Of a stretch of DNA of 27,541 nucleotides, positions 11,201 through 17,746 are shown one piece after another (within the stretch, counting starts at the first letter, position 1; the number at the start of each line of letters is the position of its first letter). The stretch is taken from assembly GCA_000695325.1 (NCBI GenBank), contig AVPN01000236.1, forward strand, positions 45,444 to 72,984. The letters are read 5' to 3'. Position numbers and translations under genes: made by a program. The notes under the pieces were generated by a model that saw only the letters and a program-made list of their open reading frames with translations, did no database searches and had not been told where the DNA came from. This DNA is from Pleurobrachia bachei. Taxonomy: Eukaryota; Ctenophora; Tentaculata; Cydippida; Pleurobrachiidae.

Positions 11201-11370
11201 ACAAATCTGTAACTGATAAATTAATTGAAATATTTTGCACAACCCACATCTCCAAAGTCGAGGATAGCCCGAGGGTTGAAACAGTCGATTGAAAGGATGG
11301 GGGATTCTGCGTTCTCTTCTTCAGGCTTTGGTAATGCAACAAATCCTAATTTATTAGCTGTACTAGCCAT
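1..11370 (-). CDS. ASPM: ASPM orthologue (abnormal spindle-like), 23 exons, 3' end beyond the window
   Basis: ASPM is a spindle-pole and centrosome protein that binds microtubule minus ends and, through IQ motifs, calmodulin-family light chains. Exons 5' to 3' on the minus strand: 11370-11248, 11121-10923, 10826-10720, 10451-10365, 10259-10077, 9536-9289, 9126-8871, 8497-8375, 8283-8194, 7991-7670, 7494-7415, 7204-6975, 6875-6620, 6246-6124, 6032-5943, 5740-5419, 5304-5155, 4965-4876, 4762-4473, 3154-2957, 2809-2669, 2529-2354, and 2253 to the left edge. Every junction is GT-AG and every phase matches. The domain order (ASH, disordered basic/Pro linker, CH1, CH2, IQ array) matches the family, and many stretches align with human ASPM from memory, for example FGDV, KQER, SGEGD, FSDGRVLC and IPDE. 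The exon structure is my reading from splice signals, phase and homology. The linker exons are the least certain. Confidence 0.9.
2254..2957 (-). other. ASPM introns with repeated GGTAACC/CCATGG palindromic motifs
   Basis: The short introns around 2627-2650 and 2860-2956 contain repeated GGTAACCATGG units. One, GTTACTATGGTAAC at 2911-2924, resembles the RFX X-box (GTTRCC..GGYAAC). Others are direct rather than inverted half-sites. Similar units occur at 4435-4460 in the large intron. Function is unknown. They may be simple intronic repeats. Confidence 0.35.
2354..3154 (-). CDS. ASPM: ASPM exons leading into CH1 (2957-3154, 2669-2809, 2354-2529)
   Basis: There are three exons. Exon 3154-2957 carries CYNPIWLRLGLEILYEE, matching the conserved ASPM YNPLWLRIGLE segment, and ends CAG|GTAACA. 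Exon 2809-2669 starts after a TTCCCCTCTCAG acceptor, contains DMPGLVAFLNTRF and DLRKFTLKR, and ends AGG|GTATGT. Exon 2529-2354 starts after CCATACCACAG and encodes LLLDMAKSSRVLEHDPCLFC and FLSGEGDVTKHLSYIG, a near match to the human LDYAKISRL..DHDPCLFC and SGEGDLSRHL stretches. Phases across the junctions are 0, 0 and 2. The introns between them hold only short repeats of the GGTAACCATGG type. Confidence 0.92.
3333..3427. repeat. Imperfect palindrome / stem-loop, about 34-bp stem
   Basis: The left arm (3333-3366, starting CTATACTCCCCCTC) pairs with the right arm (3391-3427, ending GGGGGAGCATAG). There are only two mismatches plus a 3-nt bulge, and the loop is about 24 nt. The size resembles a miRNA precursor or the two ends of a very short MITE. 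The sequence alone does not decide between them. Confidence 0.6.
3394..3512. repeat. Direct repeat, two 51-bp copies (3394-3444 and 3462-3512)
   Basis: The 51 bp beginning TCTCACCGCCAGTTC and ending ATAGTCCAA occur twice in the same orientation, separated by 17 bp. I see no differences. The first copy includes the right arm of the palindrome at 3333-3427. Confidence 0.9.
3823..4245 (+). CDS. Small secreted protein with three W..AGP..G..C..(W)xDNY[LF]C repeats, nested in an ASPM intron
   Basis: The product is 140 aa in a single exon. The ATG at 3823 is chosen because it opens a clear signal peptide (MISKICLFALLALVAA, cleavage near residue 16). The mature part has three repeats at about residues 25-59, 69-100 and 108-138. 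Each has a Trp, AGP, a Gly, a Cys, an acidic/Ala segment, then TW(H/R)DNY(L/F)C. The two Cys per repeat probably pair, giving three small disulfide modules. It is rich in Trp, His and Gly and has no membrane segment. It lies antisense within the 1,318-bp ASPM intron 3155-4472 and shares no sequence with ASPM. I do not recognise the family with certainty. A secreted or lectin-like role would be a guess. Confidence 0.88.
   Translation: MISKICLFALLALVAAKRPPRFPQDFKWSSAGPVRGWRCVQIIEPAEPAHTTWRDNYFCQHPHTQDIGMQWSYAGPIKGKKCVQIKEGADPHTWHDNYLCTNHRAPNMRWEFAGPKGACVRWHEGADRQGTWHDNYLCRA
4246..4472. other. 3' region of the nested gene and end of the ASPM intron
   Basis: The stretch is AT-rich after the stop at 4245. 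No perfect AATAAA is obvious (ATTAATAACA near 4260, TATAAATGAGTAAA near 4338). GTAACCATGGTAACC repeats occur just before the ASPM donor at 4472. Confidence 0.4.
4473..5304 (-). CDS. ASPM: ASPM exons 17-19 (5155-5304, 4876-4965, 4473-4762)
   Basis: Exon 4762-4473 starts after a C-rich acceptor and contains NMYFDDKWKIKQERAFTVWM, which matches the conserved ASPM microtubule-binding region (human YDERWKEKQEQGFTWWLNF). It ends FQ|GTACAC. Exons 4965-4876 and 5304-5155 encode basic, Ser/Thr/Pro-rich linker and are joined in phase 1 on both sides. The donor of 5304-5155 lies inside a 51-bp sequence that is repeated 66 bp downstream, so the donor sequence exists twice (see findings). The 1,318-bp intron after 4473 houses an unrelated plus-strand gene. 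Confidence 0.87.
5053..5169. repeat. 51-bp direct repeat (5053-5103 and 5119-5169) spanning an ASPM splice donor
   Basis: The copies begin AACAACATAAAGCACGG and end TTTTTGTCGA, with a 66-bp period. The right copy contains the last codons and donor of ASPM exon 5304-5155. The left copy repeats the same donor 66 bp further on. Use of that second donor would retain an in-frame stop (the read-through ends ..RALCCSL). Confidence 0.92.
5419..7204 (-). CDS. ASPM: ASPM linker exons, duplicated block copy 1 (five exons)
   Basis: Exons are 7204-6975, 6875-6620, 6246-6124, 6032-5943 and 5740-5419. They encode low-complexity, probably disordered linker: SPTED and KTPRKRRTWGAV, a Pro/Ala/Thr-rich stretch (PPAPVDASPPPLPFPAP), then a Lys/Arg-rich stretch (VKAAKRRSKSADRVEKPK, KMPKRK) that could hold nuclear-localisation signals. 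Phases run 0-2, 2-0, 0-0, 0-0, 0-1 and fit the next exon at 5304. The block is a tandem copy of 7670-9536. Only the first exon has a clearly different start: here it begins GSQTPITSPTED after an acceptor ending TATGAG. Confidence 0.78.
6258..6472. repeat. 13-bp minisatellite GATACTGTGTTAG in an ASPM intron (copy 1)
   Basis: Two clusters of the 13-mer (about 6258-6318 and 6412-6472) flank a GC-rich segment with inverted GAGCCGGAGCC-type repeats at about 6345-6378. It sits in the intron between exons 6875-6620 and 6246-6124. Confidence 0.85.
7415..7494 (-). CDS. ASPM: ASPM bridging exon between the two duplicated exon blocks
   Basis: This 80-nt exon is predicted from phase logic. It begins after TATATTCTGTAG at 7495, is open in only the needed frame (GNMRNIVYLTRTLL then HSPNGITDPLKS), and ends TCT|GTAAGT at 7415. 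It enters in phase 1 and leaves in phase 0, which is exactly what is needed to join exon 7991-7670 (ends phase 1) to exon 7204-6975 (starts phase 0). Without it the two duplicated blocks cannot be read through together. There is no homology support, so it could be coincidental. Confidence 0.5.
7670..9536 (-). CDS. ASPM: ASPM linker exons, duplicated block copy 2 (five exons, 5' copy)
   Basis: Exons are 9536-9289, 9126-8871, 8497-8375, 8283-8194 and 7991-7670. They correspond to copy 1 with an offset of 2,251 bp over most of the block. The first exon starts VEVPVKPSPPPSITSPTED after a TTTCTTTACAG acceptor and joins the upstream exon 10259-10077 in phase 0. Splice sites, phases and most residues equal those of copy 1. 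If the ancestral gene had one copy, either block could also be used alone: exon 7991-7670 can join 5304-5155 in frame (phase 1), which would skip copy 1. Confidence 0.78.
8509..8723. repeat. 13-bp minisatellite in an ASPM intron (copy 2)
   Basis: This is the counterpart of 6258-6472 in the second duplicated block, with the same number and order of units and one visible base difference (GATACCGTG). Confidence 0.85.
9537..10076. other. ASPM intron with CTGTCTGTC-rich simple repeat
   Basis: This 540-bp intron lies between exons 10259-10077 and 9536-9289. About 9925-10060 is a pyrimidine-rich imperfect repeat of CTGTCT/CTGTCAC units. The rest shows no coding or element signature. Confidence 0.6.
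10077..11370 (-). CDS. ASPM: ASPM 5' exons with ASH domain (five exons)
   Basis: The start ATG is at 11370-11368 and gives MASTANKLGF. Exon 1 ends FGD at a GTGGGT donor. Exon 2 (11121-10923) continues VPAGKTNIKHFTLENPHDE and ends WTP plus one base at CTG|GTAGGA. Exon 3 (10826-10720) gives ASGSGGMRQTLELSWERK and ends AEAKQRK-like residues (VEAKQRK). Together these form an ASH (ASPM/SPD-2/Hydin) immunoglobulin-like domain with the family landmarks LDFGDV..G, L.NP and V.WTP, as at the human ASPM N terminus. Exons 10451-10365 (KTVKRIVKKAAPKKP) and 10259-10077 begin the basic, Ser/Pro-rich linker. Confidence 0.88.
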
Positions 11371-11738
11371 GTTTCATATTATATCATTCGCTAGAGAGAG
11401 AAACAGGTGTTAGAATATTTAATTCGTCGAATAAATGATGAAAAATAACTCAAATCAAAAGCAAAATCGGTTCTCAAAGTTACAAAGAAGATCCTGCTGC
11501 ATACTAAGCATCAGGCTGTCTCCTTGAAACATGTTTAGCATGTAACTTTCAAACCAAGAGTGAAAATTACTCACCCAGTACTCGCATGCACGGCTCCCCA
11601 AAGTACCCGTTGCTAGGGACGAGGGGAAAGAGGGTCGAACAAGACAAGGGAAGATAGGGAGAGAGAGTGATGCTTTGTTTAAGCGTGTGTAATAGGACCC
11701 CCTTATCTTTAACTCGCTCCCCATTTCCACTTTTGATC
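11371..11738. promoter_or_regulatory. Head-to-head intergenic region between ASPM and the C2-domain gene (left copy)
   Basis: These 368 bp separate the ASPM start codon (11370, minus) from the ATG of the truncated C2 gene (11739, plus), a layout typical of a bidirectional promoter. No TATA box is obvious. It contains an A-rich stretch near 11435-11460. It is repeated without visible change at 12810-13177. Promoter activity is inferred from position only. Confidence 0.6.
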
Positions 11739-12773
11739 ATGACTCTTTGGGTTGTTGTCCTAGTCTGCACGGCCTCCCTCCTAACCCTCCTTGGTCTGTC
11801 CTACCTTGTCTACCGGCTGTGCAGAGGCAGGGAGAAAGTCCAGGATGATGTCTTTAGACCCATCCTTCCTGCCCCTGCCAAACCTCGGATCAGTACCTAC
11901 GAGATACAGCCTTCAGGGACAAGGGATGCGGGGCAGCAACAACATGTCCCCAGAAGGCAGCAGCCCACTAGGAAGAGGAAGGGACCCATTGTGCCGAGCA
12001 GTACGGAACTAGGGGCACAGAGCACCGCACCAGCAGGGTTAGGTCCTGAGGAAGTGGAGCTGATGAGGAAGCGATACTCCGAGGGCAAGGTGGCGGAAAT
12101 AACGATATGTGTGCAGTATAGGAACGGTATTCTCGAGATGAATATCAATCAAATAGCCAAGATTCACCCGACCATTAACAAAAGGGATGCGTGTGTTAAG
12201 GTGAAGAGGCCCGCGGAACGGAGGATTAGTGTTCCCCTCTTAAAGTACGCACGGAATTTAGGGGCTCTAGTCGGGTCTAACTCCTTTAAGTTCCCCGTCA
12301 CCGAGGATGCCCTAAAAACCTCGATCTATTGGTTCTACCTATGGTCGATAGACGAGAAGTCCCGGCAGAAGGAGTACGGGAAGTTTCCACTTCACTTTAG
12401 TGAGGTGACCGGGAATAATGATCTTGGTACAGGGTGCTTCCTAAAGTTTGACTTCCTGGTCTCCGACACCTCACCCCTGGAGAGTGAACCGTGTCTGAAG
12501 TTGAAACTCAACTACAACATGCAGGCAGCCAAGTTGATTGTAACAGTGATGGAGATTACAGAGTTGGTCCTTCCGAGTGGTACTACGGGCATTATTCCCC
12601 CGGAAACCTACATCAAGGTGACATTCCACAACACTGAGACTGACCGGAGGACGGAGCACAAGACCATGTCTGTGAAGGGGAAAGATCCTGTTTTCAACTC
12701 TACCTTCCACTACCCCGTTATGGTGGATCAAAAGGATGGGGGATTCTGCGTTCTCTTCTTCAGGCTTTGGTAA
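11739..12773 (+). pseudogene. Truncated left copy of the membrane-anchored tandem-C2 gene
   Basis: It is identical to the intact gene at 13178 for residues 1-331. It then crosses the duplication junction into antisense ASPM exon 1 sequence and stops after 13 foreign residues (KDGGFCVLFFRLW). The second half of C2B is lost, so the fold would be broken. It retains the full upstream region and could still be transcribed. If so, the transcript would run into the second promoter copy. Confidence 0.85.
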
Positions 12774-12809
12774 TGCAACAAATCCTAATTTATTAGCTGT
12801 ACTAGCCAT
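12731..12809 (-). pseudogene. Duplicated fragment of ASPM exon 1 (first 26 codons, no donor)
   Basis: This is an exact copy of 11292-11370, including the ATG and the residues up to ESPIL. The duplication ends inside the exon, so no splice donor follows. Translation would run into antisense C2-gene sequence. It is not a functional ASPM start. Confidence 0.9.
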
Positions 12810-13177
12810 GTTTCATATTATATCATTCGCTAGAGAGAGAAACAGGTGTTAGAATATTTAATTCGTCGAATAAATGATGAAAAATAACTCAAATCAAAAG
12901 CAAAATCGGTTCTCAAAGTTACAAAGAAGATCCTGCTGCATACTAAGCATCAGGCTGTCTCCTTGAAACATGTTTAGCATGTAACTTTCAAACCAAGAGT
13001 GAAAATTACTCACCCAGTACTCGCATGCACGGCTCCCCAAAGTACCCGTTGCTAGGGACGAGGGGAAAGAGGGTCGAACAAGACAAGGGAAGATAGGGAG
13101 AGAGAGTGATGCTTTGTTTAAGCGTGTGTAATAGGACCCCCTTATCTTTAACTCGCTCCCCATTTCCACTTTTGATC
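12810..13177. promoter_or_regulatory. Second copy of the head-to-head intergenic region, upstream of the intact C2 gene
   Basis: It is identical in sequence to 11371-11738. It lies directly upstream of the intact C2 gene, so it presumably drives that gene, while the left copy serves ASPM. Confidence 0.6.
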
Positions 13178-14458
13178 ATGACTCTTTGGGTTGTTGTCCT
13201 AGTCTGCACGGCCTCCCTCCTAACCCTCCTTGGTCTGTCCTACCTTGTCTACCGGCTGTGCAGAGGCAGGGAGAAAGTCCAGGATGATGTCTTTAGACCC
13301 ATCCTTCCTGCCCCTGCCAAACCTCGGATCAGTACCTACGAGATACAGCCTTCAGGGACAAGGGATGCGGGGCAGCAACAACATGTCCCCAGAAGGCAGC
13401 AGCCCACTAGGAAGAGGAAGGGACCCATTGTGCCGAGCAGTACGGAACTAGGGGCACAGAGCACCGCACCAGCAGGGTTAGGTCCTGAGGAAGTGGAGCT
13501 GATGAGGAAGCGATACTCCGAGGGCAAGGTGGCGGAAATAACGATATGTGTGCAGTATAGGAACGGTATTCTCGAGATGAATATCAATCAAATAGCCAAG
13601 ATTCACCCGACCATTAACAAAAGGGATGCGTGTGTTAAGGTGAAGAGGCCCGCGGAACGGAGGATTAGTGTTCCCCTCTTAAAGTACGCACGGAATTTAG
13701 GGGCTCTAGTCGGGTCTAACTCCTTTAAGTTCCCCGTCACCGAGGATGCCCTAAAAACCTCGATCTATTGGTTCTACCTATGGTCGATAGACGAGAAGTC
13801 CCGGCAGAAGGAGTACGGGAAGTTTCCACTTCACTTTAGTGAGGTGACCGGGAATAATGATCTTGGTACAGGGTGCTTCCTAAAGTTTGACTTCCTGGTC
13901 TCCGACACCTCACCCCTGGAGAGTGAACCGTGTCTGAAGTTGAAACTCAACTACAACATGCAGGCAGCCAAGTTGATTGTAACAGTGATGGAGATTACAG
14001 AGTTGGTCCTTCCGAGTGGTACTACGGGCATTATTCCCCCGGAAACCTACATCAAGGTGACATTCCACAACACTGAGACTGACCGGAGGACGGAGCACAA
14101 GACCATGTCTGTGAAGGGGAAAGATCCTGTTTTCAACTCTACCTTCCACTACCCCGTTATGGTGGATCAATTGGATCTGCTGAATCTTGTGGTGGATGTA
14201 AAGAGTAAAGCGATCCACACAGAGACCCTGGCGGTGTTAGAGTTTAGCTCTCACTCAACAGGGAGGCAGGGTGAACATTGGATGGAGATGATTCAGGCGA
14301 TATCTTGCAGGAATGGAGCTGTTAAATCACATCGTATTGCGTTGGAGAAAAGTCAGGGAGCGGTGGCGGCTATGAACAGGAATATGAGGAGAATGTCCAC
14401 TGATATTCTGGCAGTTAGCCCGTCATTACCCCCCAAAACAAACTGCTATGAGAGATGA
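13178..14458 (+). CDS. Membrane-anchored tandem C2-domain protein (atypical synaptotagmin-like)
   Basis: The product is 426 aa and intronless in its coding part. The ATG at 13178 is preferred because it places a transmembrane segment at the very N terminus (residues 2-25, LWVVVLVCTASLLTLLGLSY) followed by a basic stop (YRLCRGREK). An in-frame ATG at 13109 could add 23 residues. A basic, Gln/Pro-rich linker (to about 110) precedes a divergent C2A (about 118-240) and a recognisable C2B (about 252-385: LKLKLNYN.QAAKLIVTV, YIKVTF, GKDPVFNSTF, GEHWMEMI). The usual Asp of DPYVK is ETYIK, and the other Ca-binding Asp positions look lost, so Ca-independent membrane or protein binding is likely. The layout resembles synaptotagmins and related trafficking proteins. 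It lies head to head with ASPM, and AATAAA follows directly after the stop. Confidence 0.85.
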   Translation: MTLWVVVLVCTASLLTLLGLSYLVYRLCRGREKVQDDVFRPILPAPAKPRISTYEIQPSGTRDAGQQQHVPRRQQPTRKRKGPIVPSSTELGAQSTAPAGLGPEEVELMRKRYSEGKVAEITICVQYRNGILEMNINQIAKIHPTINKRDACVKVKRPAERRISVPLLKYARNLGALVGSNSFKFPVTEDALKTSIYWFYLWSIDEKSRQKEYGKFPLHFSEVTGNNDLGTGCFLKFDFLVSDTSPLESEPCLKLKLNYNMQAAKLIVTVMEITELVLPSGTTGIIPPETYIKVTFHNTETDRRTEHKTMSVKGKDPVFNSTFHYPVMVDQLDLLNLVVDVKSKAIHTETLAVLEFSSHSTGRQGEHWMEMIQAISCRNGAVKSHRIALEKSQGAVAAMNRNMRRMSTDILAVSPSLPPKTNCYER

Positions 14459-14461
14459 TTA

Positions 14462-14467
14462 AATAAA
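14462..14467 (+). terminator. Polyadenylation signal AATAAA of the C2 gene
   Basis: AATAAA lies 3 bp after the stop codon ending at 14458, which implies a very short 3' UTR. Confidence 0.65.
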
Positions 14468-15479
14468 ATAATACTATATTGCTTTTAAAGAATCTGTGTT
14501 TCTTAATTTGTTCCTTCAATTAAAACAAAAGATGATTTGTGTTACTACACCAACAACGTCCCACACCCCGATGCGATGATGAGTCTATACTTTGTTTGGG
14601 AGTTTGAACTAAACTGGTGCCCGTTGTTTTATGTTGCTGTCACCAGACTTCACATTACCGGTCATAAATACACACAACAGATAAATTGAGTATGAATATT
14701 TTTGTCACGTGACTCACATGTGTGTTTGCTGTGTGTATTTCCTGTCGCGCACCGTCACTAATCTACTACCACCAGTGCATAATGTGTGTATTTTTAGGTA
14801 CCGTGTGTTGGTCAATCAATTGTTTTCGTTGTTCAACTAAGGGTGAAGGTTTCATTCAATAGAAAAGAGAGAGAGAGAGAGAAAGAAATATAGATAGAGA
14901 GCCAGAGGGAGGTGCCCTACGTTCATATATATTGTTTATCTTTAGATGGAACTGGCAATTTCTATTCTACAGAATTCCACGAACTTCCCAACATGTTACA
15001 TAGCGATACATTGCAATTATTCCTTGTGATATATTGCCTCTATCCAACTGAGCTGCACGAGATGTAATGTAGTATCTTCTTGTGATATTGTATTTCATAA
15101 AATCACTTGATATTATATCTGCCGTTCACAGCCGTTATCATCTTATTCAGTTATTATCTTCTTCCGTCCTACAGCTCCGCCAATTTACTTCCCTCGCACA
15201 CCATATATCTCTTGACCCTTCTTCGGAAGTTTGTCTTTGTAGCTGCTGCTACCTTTATAGTCCGTGTATTATAGTTGGTGTAGCTCACACTGCTCTGTGA
15301 GGGTTCTTCAGAACAATGTATAGTTTGTTCACTAGCTGCAGTATACTTTTCGCAATTTCAATCCAGTTACATGTACTTCAGTTTTGTTAATTTCAATTAT
15401 CTAAACATGTAAAATTCCTGTTGAAAAATGCTGCCCGTTTTTTGCTTTTTCTAACACGTTGTTTTCTTCTGAACCGCAG
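14468..15479. other. Intergenic region and probable 5' UTR intron of the KCNMB-like gene
   Basis: About 1 kb without a convincing ORF. It has a GA-rich microsatellite at about 14862-14886 and otherwise T-rich unique sequence. Its right end (TTTTCTTCTGAACCGCAG, acceptor AG at 15478-15479) looks like a splice acceptor just before the KCNMB-like start codon. The promoter and first exon are therefore probably within this stretch but cannot be placed. Confidence 0.5.
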
Positions 15480-15492
15480 GTGACAGGTGACT

Positions 15493-16539
15493 ATGGGTAA
15501 CTTCCGGATAGTAACCGGTCTTCTGATACTTCTTGGATCTCTCTGCATTCTCCTTATAATACTTGGTGCCGCGTACAGTCCTAACCAGTTTTATGGAGCG
15601 AGGTTTGTGGTTGGATCCTGTCAGCTCATAACAAGAACTATAGACCCCGGGGATATGTCCCTGGTTTCATGCGATTGTTCAGAAGCAGATGACGAATACA
15701 GCTGCACCGGTTACTACCCCTGTCTGGAGGCCTATGCGTACTGGTATGACAACAAGAACTTCTCTGCGCCCCCAAAAAAGGGGCTTCTAGCATACGATGC
15801 TAGTTCAGCTAAACGGGGATGTCTCGCTAGCACGACTTGTACTGACAGTTATAGCAGGAACGAGGCATCACTTATGAACTACTGGGAGAGGCTGGAAAAT
15901 GAAATAATTAACGATTTGGATAACTGGTTCAGGTGTTATTACCATGATGAGGCTATTCTGTTAGATAACAAATATTCCTTTGGAAAGGGTCTAGCCGCTA
16001 TCGTTGTGCCTGCCATTCTGATCGTTATAACTTATCTGATTATCCTATGGATAATCCCATCTGAGACCTGTTATATCACATGGTGGCCGTGCATCATGTT
16101 GTGGCTATGCTGCTGTGTAGATGTCATTTGGAAATCGTGTTTAAGGGACTTTTGCCGCAGTATAAAAAGGAAAGTAATCAGATGTTGCAGCTGTTGTGAA
16201 AAGAAAGAAGAGCCAGAAAGGGATGATGATCGGGAGATGGGATCACTCCAACAAGAAGTTGAACCACCATATCCTGCAGCAGCTCACAGAATAACAAAGT
16301 ATGACCGCCGCTTACCCCCCGAAAACTACACCAGACGTTCCAGTAGCAGTAGCAGTGAGTCAGAGAAAGGGAGTTATGGAGGGTATAAGTCTACGCTAGC
16401 CGATTCACCTAAAATGAACAGTCCGACCCTTTCTGATCGATACCAGACTTCCTACAGCCCTCCTCCTGCTGATCTGCCCCCACCAAGTTATAACGATGTT
16501 GTAGATGCTGGGGACCGCTACGAAGCACCGTCGGATTAA
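15493..16539 (+). CDS. KCNMB-like membrane protein with PPxY-containing cytoplasmic tail (intact copy)
   Basis: The product is 348 aa. The ATG at 15493 follows a splice acceptor (AG at 15478-15479). TM1 is residues 8-28. An extracellular loop of about 140 residues with conserved Cys follows (SCDCSEADD, YYPCLEAY, TTCTDSY, WFRCYY). TM2 is about 166-188, followed by another hydrophobic Cys-rich stretch (193-217, WWPCIMLWLCCCVDVIW). The TM-loop-TM plan and the CxC...YPCL...C...C...CY order match the auxiliary beta subunits of BK (KCNMB) channels. The tail is unusual for that family: Cys-rich and basic (RKVIRCCSCCEKK, possibly palmitoylated), Ser-rich, with PPPSY at 329-333, a PPxY motif that binds WW domains such as those of Nedd4-type ligases. 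AATAAA is at 16736-16741. Channel modulation is inferred from the fold pattern. Confidence 0.82.
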   Translation: MGNFRIVTGLLILLGSLCILLIILGAAYSPNQFYGARFVVGSCQLITRTIDPGDMSLVSCDCSEADDEYSCTGYYPCLEAYAYWYDNKNFSAPPKKGLLAYDASSAKRGCLASTTCTDSYSRNEASLMNYWERLENEIINDLDNWFRCYYHDEAILLDNKYSFGKGLAAIVVPAILIVITYLIILWIIPSETCYITWWPCIMLWLCCCVDVIWKSCLRDFCRSIKRKVIRCCSCCEKKEEPERDDDREMGSLQQEVEPPYPAAAHRITKYDRRLPPENYTRRSSSSSSESEKGSYGGYKSTLADSPKMNSPTLSDRYQTSYSPPPADLPPPSYNDVVDAGDRYEAPSD

Positions 16540-16735
16540 TAAAACCATCATGGATACCATTACTACGACTAAGTAGTACTCCGGGCTTGCAAGACCACAA
16601 GGAAGTATAGTAACATGTTCACCATTGTGTAAAAGAGGAAGTGTGTTAGTTTCATGTTTGTAATGGTCAGGAATTTGTAATACTGTACTACTGTGCTAGG
16701 ATTTGTATTTGGTGATTTGAAAATGAACTTTATTA

Positions 16736-16741
16736 AATAAA
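16736..16741 (+). terminator. Polyadenylation signal AATAAA of the KCNMB-like gene
   Basis: It lies about 200 bp after the stop codon. The same context (TTTATTAAATAAATCAG) is conserved downstream of the other two copies, near 18990 and 21632. Confidence 0.65.
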
Positions 16742-17019
16742 TCAGTTGTCTTCAATTCTTGATATATTCTAAGGTGGCAGAAATGATGGTTATTGGTTGG
16801 TGGCGCCTCTCTTTGCGGGCTTCGTCTTAGTGTGCCCTACACACACACGGGTTGTAAGGATCGTGCCAGAAATGATGGTTTATTGTCATGGACCAGAGTA
16901 ATTTAAATAAATAGTCGGATTACAAGGAGAGTGGTTTGTCCTAAGTGGTGTGCCGTGTGAGGCAGCTACGCCGGTTAATGTCCTTTAGTAAAGTGTTTGT
17001 GTGTGTGTCTACTACTACA
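16742..17019. repeat. Cluster spacer block, copy 1 (left part)
   Basis: This intergenic sequence (starting near TGGTGGCGCCTCTCTTTGCGG at 16799, with CACACACACGGGTTG and AGTCGGATTA motifs) recurs at about 19021-19330 and 21658-21990. The block is interrupted at 17020 by a transposon and resumes at 17609-17708. It marks the repeated unit of the KCNMB/lectin cluster. Confidence 0.85.
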
Positions 17020-17608
17020 CCCGGTGTCCGAGATAGAGGAATATGGGAAGACGATTCCCGTCGGCCAAATTTAATTTCGGCCATTTTTCACACAAATGAA
17101 ACCTGGCCCTCCTTACCTTTTTTGGACTGAAATTCATGTCTGGGGGACGCTGGTAACGATTTCTAGGCTATCACGCACAAAATCAGACCCCGCGCAAAAA
17201 TCGGTCTAAATCTACCTCCCTTACCTGAAAAAAACGGGAATATTTCGGCCAAAGACCGAAATATTCCTCCTTTCCTGTGGCCGAAATACGCGCATAAAGG
17301 ATAAATACATTCGCGATTGCTTTATATAAAGCACCGAGGTGGTCGAGTGGTCTCCAGCACGCCTTTCGAGCGGGAGGCCCGGGATCGAAACCCCACCGGG
17401 CCCGGATAAAGTAACTTTTTTTTAAACTTTCTATATGACTTATGAAGATGGTGCTCTGCCGACAGCGATATTTATTGAACTGCTGACTACAAGTCAGCTT
17501 GTTCAGTATGCTGCCTCGCTTTTAATTTGCTTCGGCCACGGAAAATCGGTCGATTTTGGGAATGGCCTACGGCCATTCCCGGCCACTTTAAACCCCCCGG
17601 ACACCGGG
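17020..17608. mobile_element. Non-autonomous DNA transposon, 589 bp, 11-bp TIRs, 8-bp target duplication
   Basis: The element starts CCCGGTGTCCG and ends CGGACACCGGG, perfect 11-bp inverted ends. It is flanked by CTACTACA on both sides (17012-17019 and 17609-17616). The uninterrupted sites near 19250 and 21900 (CTACTACTACAGTGTTG) show a single copy of this 8-mer, which confirms insertion. Inside are a 12-bp-arm hairpin (17237-17267) and a tRNA-like region (17331-17405). There is no transposase ORF. Eight-bp duplications fit hAT, P, Merlin or Novosib-type elements. The ends do not let me choose. Confidence 0.85.
17331..17405 (+). other. tRNA-like sequence (SINE-head type) inside the transposon
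   Basis: A box-A-like GGTGGTCGAGTGGTC (about 17338-17352) and a box-B-like GGGATCGAAACCCC (17381-17394) are spaced as in an RNA polymerase III internal promoter. The stretch is reminiscent of tRNA-Ser/Leu. A T-run (about 17414-17421) follows and could terminate Pol III. No convincing full cloverleaf can be drawn, so it is a tRNA-derived or tRNA-mimicking segment rather than a working tRNA gene. Confidence 0.6.
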
Positions 17609-17733
17609 CTACTACAGTGTTGTGTGTGACCGCGTGAAAACTGGGCGTGCCAACTCCCAGAGATCCCACAAGCAACACAAATCACGTGATATAATGGCAT
17701 TCAGTTCAAACGTTGTTTTCTTCTGAACCGCAG
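17609..17733. other. Recombination junction joining the cluster spacer to the KCNMB-like copy 2
   Basis: Up to about 17710 the sequence follows the spacer found upstream of the lectin genes (ACGTGATATAATGG, then ATTCAGTTCAAAC). It then switches to the intron end and acceptor of the KCNMB gene (GTTGTTTTCTTCTGAACCGCAG, AG at 17732-17733). A lectin gene expected here is missing. Confidence 0.75.
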
Positions 17734-17746
17734 GTGACAGGTAGTT

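Larger units (their letters stand above)
11292..14169. repeat. 1,439-bp tandem duplication (11292-12730 and 12731-14169)
   Basis: The sequence from 11292 repeats at 12731 with a constant offset of 1,439. I found no difference in the parts compared, and the encoded proteins are identical up to the break. The junction at 12730/12731 has about 1 bp of microhomology (GGATCA|AAAGG). The unit holds the first 26 codons of ASPM, the intergenic promoter region and the first 331 codons of the C2 gene. It is either very recent or an assembly duplication. Confidence 0.95.

Noticed and set aside
15082-15300. 72-codon ORF upstream of the KCNMB-like gene
   Set aside because: It is in T-rich intergenic or intron sequence, with no domain, signal peptide or copy in the repeated units.
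17331-17405. Functional tRNA gene
   Set aside because: Box A and box B are present, but the stems, acceptor and anticodon arm do not pair convincingly, and the sequence lies inside a transposon.
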